Below, piece after piece: positions 26,732 through 35,614 of a stretch of DNA of 64,000 bases; positions within the stretch are counted from its first letter, which is position 1, and every line of letters starts with the position of its first letter. Origin of the DNA: Pseudorhodoplanes sinuspersici. GTDB taxonomy: Bacteria; Pseudomonadota; Alphaproteobacteria; Rhizobiales; Xanthobacteraceae. The notes beneath the pieces were generated by a model that saw only the letters and a program-made list of their open reading frames with translations, was not told where the DNA came from and did not search any database. A program made the position numbers and the translations under genes. The stretch lies in contig NZ_CP021112.1 in the NCBI RefSeq assembly GCF_002119765.1, forward strand, positions 5,078,501 through 5,142,500, given 5' to 3'.

Positions 26732-27513
26732 CCGACGACTGCTCTCCACCGTCCGGCATGCCATCGCAAGTTGATGCGCTGTGGATCGATCTGCGCCGGC
26801 TGACAGCGGCACGGATTGGGCTCAAGCGCACCGGCGCGTCGCTCGCAACCAGTCCGCTGCTCGATTTCAGGCTGGCGCATGCCCGCGCCCGCGATGCCGT
26901 CCATGAGCCGCTCGACGACAAACGGCTCGCCGGCGATCTCGCGCCTCTCGGGCTGCCGGTGATCGATATCGCCAGCGCCGCCAACGACCGCACGAGCTAT
27001 CTGATGCGCCCCGATCTGGGCCGCCAGCTTGCCAGCGGAGCTGAGACCGCACTGCAAGCATATACCGCGCGTTACGATATCGCGTTTGTCATCAGCGATG
27101 GACTGTCGGCGCGCGCCATACAGTCGCATGCGGCGCCGGTGCTGGCTCATCTGCTGCCTGCCTTGCAAAAGCGGAACTGGGCGATCGCGCCGCTTGTCAT
27201 CGTTCGTAATGGGCGGGTTGCGATCGGCGACGCCATTGCCAACGTGCTGAACGCGGATTGCGTTGCGACACTCATCGGCGAGCGGCCGGGACTCTCTGCT
27301 CCCGACAGCATGGGAGTCTATTTGACCTGGCAGCCCAGCCCGCGAAGTACCGATGCCGACCGCAACTGCATCTCGAACATCCGGCCCGACGGCATCGGCT
27401 ATGCGGATGCAAGCAGAAAGATGCGGCATCTTTTGCAGACCATCCGGTCGCAGCAGCTGTCGGGGGTGAAAATCAAGGACGGTTCAGATCGATTACTAGA
27501 CAACGAAGGCTGA
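26728..27513 (+). CDS. eutC: Ethanolamine ammonia-lyase small subunit
   Basis: The 261-residue small subunit. Motifs: TAARIGLKRTGASLATSPLLDFRLAHARARDAVH split across the N-terminal third, then DIAFVISDGLSARAIQSHA and LIGERPGLSAPDSMGVYLTW, characteristic of EutC. It starts by ATGA overlap with eutB, so the two subunits are translationally coupled. The C-terminus ends 12 bp before the convergent cystathionine beta-synthase stop, with a small GCTGAT / ATCAGC hairpin between. Confidence 0.95.
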   Translation: MTDDCSPPSGMPSQVDALWIDLRRLTAARIGLKRTGASLATSPLLDFRLAHARARDAVHEPLDDKRLAGDLAPLGLPVIDIASAANDRTSYLMRPDLGRQLASGAETALQAYTARYDIAFVISDGLSARAIQSHAAPVLAHLLPALQKRNWAIAPLVIVRNGRVAIGDAIANVLNADCVATLIGERPGLSAPDSMGVYLTWQPSPRSTDADRNCISNIRPDGIGYADASRKMRHLLQTIRSQQLSGVKIKDGSDRLLDNEG

Positions 27514-27525
27514 TAAACAATCAGC

Positions 27526-28887
27526 TTATTGCATCGTCATGCGGAAATAATTGATCAGGTCGATCCGCGTCACGAGACCGAGATAACGATCTCCGTCCAT
27601 CACGATCGCCACATAATCCTGCTTGAACAACGGGACCAGATCGCGGATCGGCGCATCCGCCGATATCGTCTCCAGCTTCGTCACCATCATGTCCTTGACC
27701 GGGCGGTCGAACGCCTTGTCCTCGCCGAGCGTCAGCACGGCGCCAAGGAGATCACTCTCGGTCACGAGCCCGACGATGCGGTCGCCTTCAATCACGGGAA
27801 GCTGCGATACATCGGAGGCTCGCATGCGGGCAAAGGCCGCACGCAGATTGTCCTGCGGCCGCACCTCGACGGCACTGCCGCCACCGTGCGGGCTGGATAC
27901 CAGATCGCGCACCTTGCCGGTGCGCGCACCGATGAAGCCTTCCTGCGCGAGATAGGCTTCGTTGAACACCTTGGAGAGATATTTCGCGCCGGAATCGCAG
28001 ACGAGTGTCACAACGCGTTTTGGCTCGCTCTGCTCGCGGCAATAGCGAAGCGCCGCCGCCAGCAACGTGCCCGATGACGAGCCGCCGAGAATACCCTCCG
28101 CGCGCATGAGCTCGCGTGCCGTTGCAAAGCTCTCACGATCGGGAATGGTATAAGCATCTTTCACCAACGACAGGTCGCAATTAGGCGGAATGAAATCTTC
28201 GCCGATGCCCTCCACTGCCCAGCTTCCGGCTGATCTCATCTCGCCGGTCTTCACATATGGCGCAAGGATCGACCCTTCCGGATCGGCCAGCACCATCTTC
28301 GTCTTCGGCGAATACTGGCACATGTAGCGGCCGATGCCGGTCAGCGTGCCGCCGGAACCGACGCCGACCACGATCGCATCGATATCGCCATCCATCTGCC
28401 GCAGGATTTCCGGCGCGGTCGTCTGCTCATGCGCGTAAGGGTTTGCCGGGTTTTCGAACTGGTTGATATAGATCGCGCCCTTGGTTCGCGCGGTGAGATC
28501 GGCGGCGAGATCCTGATAATAATCGGGATGGCCTTTGCCGACATCGGAGCGCGTGACGATGATCTCCGCGCCCATCGCCCGCGCATGCAAAATCTTCTCG
28601 CGCGACATCTTGTCGGGAACGACCAGAATGGTGCGATAGCCCTTGCGCGCGCCGACGAAGGCCAGACCCAGGCCCGTATTGCCGGCCGTCGCCTCGATCA
28701 CCGTGCCGCCCGCCTTCAGCCGCCCGTCATATTCGGCCGCCTCGATCATCGCGCGCGCCGGCCGATCCTTGATTGAGCCGGACGGGTTCTGGCTTTCAAG
28801 CTTGAGGAACAGCCGGCATGGCCCGGTCTCGAGCCGGGTCACTTCAACCAGCGGCGTGCCGCCAATGAGATCGATGATCGAGGTCAT
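27526..28887 (-). CDS. Cystathionine beta-synthase with CBS (Bateman) domains
   Basis: A 453-residue PLP enzyme. The PLP lysine is in NPSGSIKDRPA. TAGNTGLGLAF binds the substrate carboxylate and GVGSGGTLTGIGRY binds the PLP phosphate. Residues about 330-453 are two CBS domains (VSQLPVIEGDRIVGLVTESDLL; YVAIVMDGDRYLGLVTRIDL). It condenses homocysteine and serine (or sulfide donors) to cystathionine. The Bateman tail distinguishes it from plain cysteine synthase. Unlike human CBS there is no heme-binding N-terminus. With the gamma-lyase-like gene it makes a reverse transsulfuration route from methionine to cysteine. Confidence 0.93.
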   Translation of the reverse strand: MTSIIDLIGGTPLVEVTRLETGPCRLFLKLESQNPSGSIKDRPARAMIEAAEYDGRLKAGGTVIEATAGNTGLGLAFVGARKGYRTILVVPDKMSREKILHARAMGAEIIVTRSDVGKGHPDYYQDLAADLTARTKGAIYINQFENPANPYAHEQTTAPEILRQMDGDIDAIVVGVGSGGTLTGIGRYMCQYSPKTKMVLADPEGSILAPYVKTGEMRSAGSWAVEGIGEDFIPPNCDLSLVKDAYTIPDRESFATARELMRAEGILGGSSSGTLLAAALRYCREQSEPKRVVTLVCDSGAKYLSKVFNEAYLAQEGFIGARTGKVRDLVSSPHGGGSAVEVRPQDNLRAAFARMRASDVSQLPVIEGDRIVGLVTESDLLGAVLTLGEDKAFDRPVKDMMVTKLETISADAPIRDLVPLFKQDYVAIVMDGDRYLGLVTRIDLINYFRMTMQ

Positions 28888-28992
28888 TTAGATTTCGCTC
28901 CGGTCTCCCAGTCATACACGAAAGAGTGACGTCTGAAGACCGGTTGATCCAGCTCAATACGAGGCGATGCAATCCAGATCAGATACATTTGA

Positions 28993-29006
28993 ATATTTGC
29001 AAATAT
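28993..29006. promoter_or_regulatory. Perfect 14-bp palindrome before the exporter operon
   Basis: ATATTTGCAAATAT is perfectly self-complementary and ends 8 bp before the HlyD-like start codon. It overlaps the expected ribosome-binding site region. It may be a repressor operator or a small RNA hairpin; the factor is unknown. Confidence 0.45.
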
Positions 29007-29014
29007 GAGCAGTC

Positions 29015-30184
29015 ATGTCGCCCAAGATCAAATTTTCTGCCGTGGCGGGCGCCGTCCTCATCGTGGCGGCTGCGATATTCTATTGGTACGGCACGCGGGA
29101 AATTGCGGTTCGGATTGCCAATCCGCAGACCGATACGGACGTCAGGGTCTTTGGCATTGGCACGGTTGAAGCTCAGGTCGTCTCCAAGGTCGGCTTTCAA
29201 CTGGCCGGCAAGCTCAGCCAAATCGGCGCGGACCAAGGCGACTTTGTGAAAACGGGCACGCTGTTGGCCAAGCTCGACGACGACGCACAGCGCGGCAAGC
29301 TGATGAAAAGCGAAGCCGCCCAAAGGCAGGCCGCGGCCAACCTGCTCAGGGCACAGGCCCAGCGCGACCGCGCCGATGTCCTGTATCAACAGAAAAAAAG
29401 CGTCAACTTCCGGCGCCAGACCCTGGTCGGGCGCGGAACCGTGTCACAGGAAGCAGCCGAAGATACACAGGCCGCCGAAGAAATCGCACGCAGCGAGCTC
29501 AAACTGGTCGAAGCGGATGTCACTGTCGCCAATGTGTTGCAGGACGATGCCGCCGCACAACGACGGATCGACGCCGTCCTCCTCGATCAACATGAGTTAC
29601 GCGCACCCTTCGATGCCAGGATCGTCGCGCGCCATAAGGAACTCGGCAGCGTGGCCAATGCCGGCGAAGCGGCCTTCACGCTGATCGAACCCGCTTCGAT
29701 CTGGATTCGTGCCTATGTCGACGAAGCCTCCGCCGGCGGACTGCAAATTGGTCAGAAGGCTTTTGTCCGCCTTCGTTCTGAAGCCAATACCGAGGTCGAA
29801 GCCGAGGTCGTCCGCATCGATCAGGAGAATGACCGCGTTACCGAAGAGCGCCGCGTCTATGTTCGGTGTCTGCAATGCGGCCCGGAGCATCAATTCCGCT
29901 TCCTTGGCGAGCAGGCGGAAGTCGAAATCGTCAAGAAACGCATCGCCGCTGGGCAATTCATCCCGCTGAAATTCGTCGAAGGCTATGACGGTCGTTCCGG
30001 CACGATCTGGGTTCTCGAAAACGGTCGCCTGGCCAAACGACAGGTCCAATTCGGCGAACGGCTGCTGGATGGCCGCGTCCAAATCGTCGGAGGGACGACA
30101 CCAGACACGGCCATTGTCGCCGACGACAAACCGGGAATGCGCGTAGGCCGTGCGGCGCGCGCCTCTTCCGATTCAGGATCATGA
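29015..30184 (+). CDS. HlyD/DevB-type periplasmic adaptor of an ABC exporter
   Basis: A 389-residue membrane-fusion protein. It has one N-terminal membrane anchor (about residues 7-26), a lipoyl/barrel-sandwich half motif (KVGFQLAGKLSQIGADQGDFVKTGTLL, then HELRAPFDARIV) and a helical hairpin between (about 90-185). An unusual CLQC motif lies at residues 285-288 in the beta-barrel region. It is followed immediately by an FtsX-like permease and an ATPase. The adaptor-permease-ATPase order is that of DevBCA exporters. The substrate is unknown. Confidence 0.88.
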   Translation: MSPKIKFSAVAGAVLIVAAAIFYWYGTREIAVRIANPQTDTDVRVFGIGTVEAQVVSKVGFQLAGKLSQIGADQGDFVKTGTLLAKLDDDAQRGKLMKSEAAQRQAAANLLRAQAQRDRADVLYQQKKSVNFRRQTLVGRGTVSQEAAEDTQAAEEIARSELKLVEADVTVANVLQDDAAAQRRIDAVLLDQHELRAPFDARIVARHKELGSVANAGEAAFTLIEPASIWIRAYVDEASAGGLQIGQKAFVRLRSEANTEVEAEVVRIDQENDRVTEERRVYVRCLQCGPEHQFRFLGEQAEVEIVKKRIAAGQFIPLKFVEGYDGRSGTIWVLENGRLAKRQVQFGERLLDGRVQIVGGTTPDTAIVADDKPGMRVGRAARASSDSGS

Positions 30185-30185
30185 C

Positions 30186-31322
30186 GTGAATCTCGCGTTA
30201 CGCGATATCAAGCATAATCTCGGCCGGTTCCTGCTGACATGCCTGGGGCTCAGTCTGCTGCTCGGCATCGTGCTCGCCATGGTCGGCATTTACCGCGGGT
30301 TGATCGAGGAGTCGCTCGGTCTGGTTCGCGCGGCGAAAGCCGACATCTGGGTTGTCGAGGGCGGCACGCGCGGGCCGTTCGCAGAATCCTCGCGGCTCCC
30401 GGCCGACACACGCGAAATTATCGCCGCCCAGTGGGGCGTTGCCGCCGCCGGTTCCGTCGCCTACCAGAATGCGGAGGTCCTGCATCGCGGCACCACACAA
30501 AGGCTGCTCGTTGTCGGCTCCGAGATCGGGCGCATCGGCGGCGCGCCGCATATCGCAGAAGGCCGTCCGATCCTGCGCAGCCGCTATGAAGCGGTCGCCG
30601 ATATCCAAACCGGCCTCGCGCTCGGTGAGCGGATCAAACTTGGGCGCGACAATTTCACGATTGTGGGATTGACGCGGGGGCTTGTCGCGTCCGGTGGCGA
30701 TCCGGTCGTCTTCGTCTCGCTCCGTGATGCCCAGAAACTGCAATTCGATCTCACGCCCGCTGCCGCGCACCGCGAAGCCGCCAGAAATCCAGCAGCGACC
30801 GGTTCGACCGACACGGTGAATGCGGTGCTGGTGCAATTGCTGCCCGGAGTCAGCAGCGAGCAATTCGCCGCCGCCATTGATCGCTGGAAGCATCTGGGCG
30901 CGCTGACGCAGGATCAGCAGGAGACCGTTCTGTCACGATCGGTAATCGAACGTGCGCGACGCCAGATCGGACTGTTTACCAGCCTGCTCCTGGTTGTTTC
31001 TGCCGTGATCATCGGCCTCATCATCTACACGATGACAATCGACAAGAAGAAGTCGATCGCCACCCTCAAACTGATTGGAGCACCGGACAGCAGGATCGTC
31101 GGCCTGATCGTTCAGCAGGCTTTGGCGATGGGCGTCATCAGTTTCGCAGCGGGTGCGGCGCTCATCAACGCCATGCACGGATATTTTCCGCGCCGCGTCG
31201 TTCTCGAAAGCGGCGATGCCATGCTGCTCTTCGCCATCGTCCTGTGCGTTTGTTTATTGGCGAGCGGGCTCGGCGTCAGGACCGCACTGAACATCGACCC
31301 GGCGTCTGCCCTTGCAGGATGA
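30186..31322 (+). CDS. FtsX-like ABC exporter permease (DevC-like)
   Basis: A 378-residue permease. It has an N-terminal membrane helix (LGRFLLTCLGLSLLLGIVLAM), a large periplasmic domain (about 45-265) and three C-terminal helices with the FtsX/MacB core IDKKKSIATLKLIGAPDSRIVGLIVQQ. The GTG at 30186, two bases after the preceding stop, is chosen because the product then begins MNLALRDIKHN, as family members do; the frame is open upstream inside the adaptor gene. It forms the membrane channel with the ATPase encoded next. Confidence 0.88.
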   Translation: MNLALRDIKHNLGRFLLTCLGLSLLLGIVLAMVGIYRGLIEESLGLVRAAKADIWVVEGGTRGPFAESSRLPADTREIIAAQWGVAAAGSVAYQNAEVLHRGTTQRLLVVGSEIGRIGGAPHIAEGRPILRSRYEAVADIQTGLALGERIKLGRDNFTIVGLTRGLVASGGDPVVFVSLRDAQKLQFDLTPAAAHREAARNPAATGSTDTVNAVLVQLLPGVSSEQFAAAIDRWKHLGALTQDQQETVLSRSVIERARRQIGLFTSLLLVVSAVIIGLIIYTMTIDKKKSIATLKLIGAPDSRIVGLIVQQALAMGVISFAAGAALINAMHGYFPRRVVLESGDAMLLFAIVLCVCLLASGLGVRTALNIDPASALAG

Positions 31323-31332
31323 GATATCGAAC

Positions 31333-32028
31333 ATGCCGGTTGTCGAGATCAGAAACATCTCCAAGCATTTCGGCGAAGGGTCAACGCGTGTCGATGCGCT
31401 GCGCGATGTCTCGCTCGATATTCACGCCGGGACAGTGATCGGACTGCGCGGCCCAAGCGGTTCCGGAAAGAGCACGCTTCTCAATGTGATCGGCTGTATC
31501 CTCGAACCCAATTCCGGAACGATGACTTTGAACGGCGAACTCGTCTATGCGCAGAAATGGCTGCGGCACGATCTGAGACGATTGCGGCTTGAGAAGATCG
31601 GCTTCATTTTTCAGTCGCACAATCTTCTGCCCTTTCTTAATGCGTGGGAGAATGTTGCCATTGCCAACATTCTGGCAGGAAAAAGCCAGGCGATGGCGCG
31701 GAAGCGCGCCATCGAGCTGCTCGCCTATCTCGGCGTCCAGAAGCGCAGCGGCGCCATGCCGGGTCAATTGTCAGGCGGCGAAGCCCAGCGCATTGCGATC
31801 GCTCGCGCGCTTGCGAATGATCCGCGCATCATCCTCGCAGACGAGCCGACGGCGGCTCTGGATTCCCAGCGTGCAGGCGCAGTCATGGACTTGCTGCGGA
31901 AGGTGGCGGAGGAACATCGCTCCGCCGTGATCGTCGTGACCCACGATGAGAAAATCTTCGATCGCTTCGATCGTATTTTCACATTGCGTGACGGTGCACT
32001 CGAGCGGACTGAATCGCTCGCAGCCTGA
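31333..32028 (+). CDS. ABC exporter ATP-binding protein (DevA/LolD-like)
   Basis: A 231-residue ATPase. Walker A GPSGSGKST, Q-loop GFIFQSHNLLP, signature LSGGEAQRIAIARAL, Walker B IILADEPTAAL and H-loop VIVVTHDEKI are all intact. It belongs to the MacB/LolD/DevA group, which works with FtsX-like permeases. ATG 31333 gives the standard N-terminus MPVVEIRNISKHF. It is the last gene of the three-gene exporter unit, which ends just before a convergent hydrolase gene. Confidence 0.93.
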   Translation: MPVVEIRNISKHFGEGSTRVDALRDVSLDIHAGTVIGLRGPSGSGKSTLLNVIGCILEPNSGTMTLNGELVYAQKWLRHDLRRLRLEKIGFIFQSHNLLPFLNAWENVAIANILAGKSQAMARKRAIELLAYLGVQKRSGAMPGQLSGGEAQRIAIARALANDPRIILADEPTAALDSQRAGAVMDLLRKVAEEHRSAVIVVTHDEKIFDRFDRIFTLRDGALERTESLAA

Positions 32029-32070
32029 CGCAGACACGGAATGGTCCGCTTCGCCGATCCCGTGCCCCTG

Positions 32071-32778
32071 TCAAATCTTCATCCACTCCATCAGCGTCTT
32101 CGTCACGAATTCCGGCTGCTCCAGCGTCGAGAGATGTCCGCAATTTCGCACCACAACATGCCGGCTGCCGGGGATCAGGCTCGCCATCTCCTCCGCCAGA
32201 TGCGGCGGCGTCAGTTGATCGCCGTCGCCGACCAGCACCAGCGTCGGGCATGTGATGGCTGGCAAAAAGGGCCGCGAATCCGGCCGCGTCATGATTGCCT
32301 GCTGCTGCCGCACGAAAGCCTCGGCACCGCTCATCAGGCTCATCTCGGTCACCACCGCCTTCAAGGCCGCATCGTCCTTTCGCTCGGCGTGAACGAGGAG
32401 CGGCCACAGAATATCGTTAATCGCCTCGAGCTGGCCATTCTGAGCCATGGCAATCTGGGCCTTGCGGCGCTCGGTCTGCTCGGGCGTGTCGCTGCGCGAG
32501 CCGGTGTCCAGCAAGGCCAGTTTGGCCACCCGCTCCGGCGCGATCCGCATGATCGCTAGGGCAATGTAGCCACCCATGGACAGTCCGGCCAAAGCAAACC
32601 GGCGGGGCGCGTTATCCAAAATCTGCCGGGCAATGGTGTCGACATGGTCCGCCCGCCGGTGATCCGCCACGGTTATTGGCCCGAACGTCCCTAACGCAGG
32701 CATCTGCCCGGTATAGAGGCGCGCGGTGCAGGCGAGGCCCGGAATCAGCACAATTGGCAGGCTTTTCATATCGCTCAT
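32071..32778 (-). CDS. Alpha/beta hydrolase
   Basis: A 235-residue alpha/beta hydrolase. The nucleophile elbow is LAGLSMGGYIAL (Ser), the acid is probably Asp in LVGDGDQLTPP and the base is His in RNCGHLSTLEQP. LIPGLACTARLYTGQ holds the oxyanion region. Carboxylesterase or lactonase activity is possible; the natural substrate is unknown. It is convergent with the exporter operon and divergent from the RhlE-like helicase. Confidence 0.85.
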   Translation of the reverse strand: MSDMKSLPIVLIPGLACTARLYTGQMPALGTFGPITVADHRRADHVDTIARQILDNAPRRFALAGLSMGGYIALAIMRIAPERVAKLALLDTGSRSDTPEQTERRKAQIAMAQNGQLEAINDILWPLLVHAERKDDAALKAVVTEMSLMSGAEAFVRQQQAIMTRPDSRPFLPAITCPTLVLVGDGDQLTPPHLAEEMASLIPGSRHVVVRNCGHLSTLEQPEFVTKTLMEWMKI

Positions 32779-32988
32779 GTCATCATTCCGTCATCGCTTC
32801 AGCGCCGAAAACGCTTGTATTTATTTAACTTAACCAACCTTTGCAGCATTGACTTTCGGCCCCCCGGCCCTATGTTCCCGGCAACGGTTTGACCGACAGG
32901 ATTCGACCGCCCTTCCCCGCGCGAAATGTCGTCATCTCATGATCCGGCGCGGATGAAAAATGCCCGGGCGGCGCCGTTCAGAGGTTTC

Positions 32989-34350
32989 ATGTCTTTTTCC
33001 CAGCTCGGTTTGTCCGACAAAGTATTAGCCGCAGTTCAGGCTGCGGGTTACACCAATCCCACCCCCATTCAGTCTGAAGCCATTCCGCACGTGCTCGCAA
33101 GGCGCGACGTCCTCGGCATCGCCCAGACCGGCACCGGCAAGACCGCGGCGTTTACCCTGCCGATGATCACCATGCTTGAGACCGGCCGCGCGCGAGCCCG
33201 CATGCCGCGCACGCTGATCCTCGAGCCGACCCGCGAACTCGCCGCACAGGTGCAGGAGAATTTCGAGAAATACGGCGCCGGGCAAAAGCTCAATGTCGCG
33301 CTGCTGATCGGCGGCGTCTCCTTCGACGATCAGGATGCCAAGTTGATGCGCGGCGTCGATGTGCTGATCGCAACGCCGGGCCGCCTGCTCGACCATTTCG
33401 AACGTGGCCGCCTTCTGCTCACCGGCGTCGAACTGCTGGTGATCGACGAAGCCGACCGCATGCTGGATATGGGCTTCATTCCCGATATCGAACGCATCTG
33501 CAAACTGGTTCCATTCACCCGCCAGACGCTGTTTTTCACCGCAACGATGCCCTCGGAAATCCGGCGCATCACCGAGCAGTTCCTGCACAATCCGGTCAAG
33601 GTCGAGACCTCGCGTCCGGCCACTGCTGCCACCACGATCACGCAGCAACTCATCAAAAGCGGCCGCGAACCGCATGACAAGCGTGAAACATTGCGCCATA
33701 TCCTGCGCACCGCAGAGAACTTCAAGAACGCGATCATCTTCTGCAATCGCAAACGCGAAGTCGCGCTGCTGCATCGCTCTCTGGTCAAGCACGGCTTCAA
33801 TGCGGTTGCCTTGCACGGCGATCTCGATCAATCGACCCGCACCGCCGCGCTCGACAAATTCCGCAAGGGCGAAGCCGATCTGCTGATCGCATCCGACGTC
33901 GCCGCCCGCGGCCTCGATATTCCGGATGTCAGCCACGTCCTCAATTTCGACGTGCCATTCCATGCGGACGATTACGTGCATCGTATCGGCCGTACCGGCC
34001 GTGCTGGGAAAACCGGTGTCGCCTACACCATTGTCACCTCGGCCGATCACAAGTCGGTCCTGGCGATCGAGAAACTGATGGGCCAGGCGATCCCCACCGG
34101 TCCCGAGATGGCCGCCAAATCCGAGGAAGCCGAACAATTGCCGCCAAAGCCGGCTCGCCGCGAACGCTCCGGCAACCGCAATCGTGCCCCACGCAAACCG
34201 GCTTCCCAAGTGCCGGCCGCCGCTGCCCCGGCTCCCGTGACCCGGATTGATCAAGCCCGCCGCAAGCCGCAACCGGTGGCTGACCTGGAGCCGGATCACT
34301 CACATTTGCCGGCGTTTCTGCTGCGGCCAGTCGTCCGCGTCAAAGCGTAA
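32989..34350 (+). CDS. rhlE: DEAD-box RNA helicase, RhlE type
   Basis: A 453-residue ATP-dependent RNA helicase. The Q motif is GYTNPTPIQSEAIP, motif I is AQTGTGKTAAF, motif Ia PTRELAAQ, motif II VIDEADRMLDMGF, motif III FTATMP, motif V ASDVAARGLDIP and motif VI HRIGRTGRAG. The C-terminal tail (about 375-453) is basic and Pro/Ala-rich, typical of RhlE and likely RNA-binding. The start at 32989 gives the family N-terminus MSFSQLGL; in-frame ATGs at 32926 and 32953 are possible alternatives. Roles in ribosome assembly and mRNA decay are known for the family. Confidence 0.94.
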   Translation: MSFSQLGLSDKVLAAVQAAGYTNPTPIQSEAIPHVLARRDVLGIAQTGTGKTAAFTLPMITMLETGRARARMPRTLILEPTRELAAQVQENFEKYGAGQKLNVALLIGGVSFDDQDAKLMRGVDVLIATPGRLLDHFERGRLLLTGVELLVIDEADRMLDMGFIPDIERICKLVPFTRQTLFFTATMPSEIRRITEQFLHNPVKVETSRPATAATTITQQLIKSGREPHDKRETLRHILRTAENFKNAIIFCNRKREVALLHRSLVKHGFNAVALHGDLDQSTRTAALDKFRKGEADLLIASDVAARGLDIPDVSHVLNFDVPFHADDYVHRIGRTGRAGKTGVAYTIVTSADHKSVLAIEKLMGQAIPTGPEMAAKSEEAEQLPPKPARRERSGNRNRAPRKPASQVPAAAAPAPVTRIDQARRKPQPVADLEPDHSHLPAFLLRPVVRVKA

Positions 34351-34536
34351 GGTCATCCGTCTTTTAGAGCGCAATCAAACACTCAAAGCCCTTTTGAGCG
34401 GACCGCCTGTCTGACGATGAATATTTACCCCCCGTTCATGGCTGTCGAATAGCTTTTTGAAAGTTTGAAGCTTCCGGCCACCCCCCAATGGCGGGGGCTG
34501 GCCATATTGCGTTGCGCGCGTTCGGGGATCCAAGGA

Positions 34537-35604
34537 ATGGCGACCAGCAGCGGCGAGCACGAACGCACTTTGGCGTTCGCCGAGATCGCGCTCGGGCAGA
34601 TCAAGGCCCTCCGTCAGCCGGCATCGCCGCGCAATTTCGAAGTTTGGTATTCTTACGCCACCGGCTACTACCCGTCGTTGAACGAGATGGTCAACGACAT
34701 CCTGTCGCGCACCGGCACATTGTCGGAGCACGACGCCGACAGCATCTACAACCTGTATCTTTCACCCACACGTCTTGGCGACAAGATCGACAAGGTCGGC
34801 GCCCGTGTCGTGGACGAGATCGAGCAGGTCATGGCGATGGTGGATGCGGCCGTCGGTTCGGCCAGCAATTATTCGGAGAGCCTTGCCGGCGTCTCGCGCA
34901 GTCTGCCAGCGGCCGATCGCGAAGGCGTACGCACCATCATCGAAAGCCTCGTCGGCATGGCCAAGGAGATGGAGCTGATCAATTACAAGCTTGAAGAGCG
35001 TCTCTCCGCCTCAAAACGGGAGATCAACCAGCTTCAGCGCAATCTCGAAGTCGCGCGCAATGAAAGCCTGACCGACCCGTTGACGTCGCTGTCCAATCGC
35101 AAATTCTTCGATCAGACACTGACCAGGGCCGTCGCCGAAGCCGCCACCGACAATGAAGCCTTGTCGCTGATCATGACCGACATCGATCACTTCAAGACAT
35201 TCAACGATACCTATGGTCACCTGACCGGCGACCAGGTGCTGCGGCTCGTCGCGCTGTCGGTAAAGCAGAACGTCAAAGGCCAGGACACCGCCGCACGCTA
35301 TGGCGGCGAGGAATTCGCCGTGATCCTGCCCGATACCGTGCTGCGCTCGGCCGTCACCGTTGCCGACCACATCCGCCGCGCGGTGATGAGCAAGGAATTG
35401 ATGAAGCGCTCGACCGGTGAACATCTTGGCCGCGTGACGATCTCGATCGGCGTTGCCACGCTGCGGCGGGGCGACACGGTGCAATCATTGATCGGCCGTG
35501 CCGACGCTTGCCTCTATGCCGCCAAGAATACTGGCCGCAATCGCGTGATCTGCGAAACCGATCCGGAAGTCTCGGCCAACGAGAAGACCGCCGCGGTCGC
35601 GTGA
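34537..35604 (+). CDS. GGDEF diguanylate cyclase
   Basis: A 355-residue soluble protein. Residues about 1-165 are helical with coiled-coil character and no known sensor. Residues about 185-345 form the GGDEF domain with the catalytic motif RYGGEEFAVILP. DPLTSLSNRKFFDQ and MTDIDHFKTFNDTYGH complete the active site, so it should make c-di-GMP from GTP. The inhibitory RxxD site reads KGQD, so product inhibition may be weakened. ATG 34537 follows AAGGA. No EAL domain or membrane segment is present. Confidence 0.93.
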   Translation: MATSSGEHERTLAFAEIALGQIKALRQPASPRNFEVWYSYATGYYPSLNEMVNDILSRTGTLSEHDADSIYNLYLSPTRLGDKIDKVGARVVDEIEQVMAMVDAAVGSASNYSESLAGVSRSLPAADREGVRTIIESLVGMAKEMELINYKLEERLSASKREINQLQRNLEVARNESLTDPLTSLSNRKFFDQTLTRAVAEAATDNEALSLIMTDIDHFKTFNDTYGHLTGDQVLRLVALSVKQNVKGQDTAARYGGEEFAVILPDTVLRSAVTVADHIRRAVMSKELMKRSTGEHLGRVTISIGVATLRRGDTVQSLIGRADACLYAAKNTGRNRVICETDPEVSANEKTAAVA

Positions 35605-35614
35605 CCGCAAGCCT

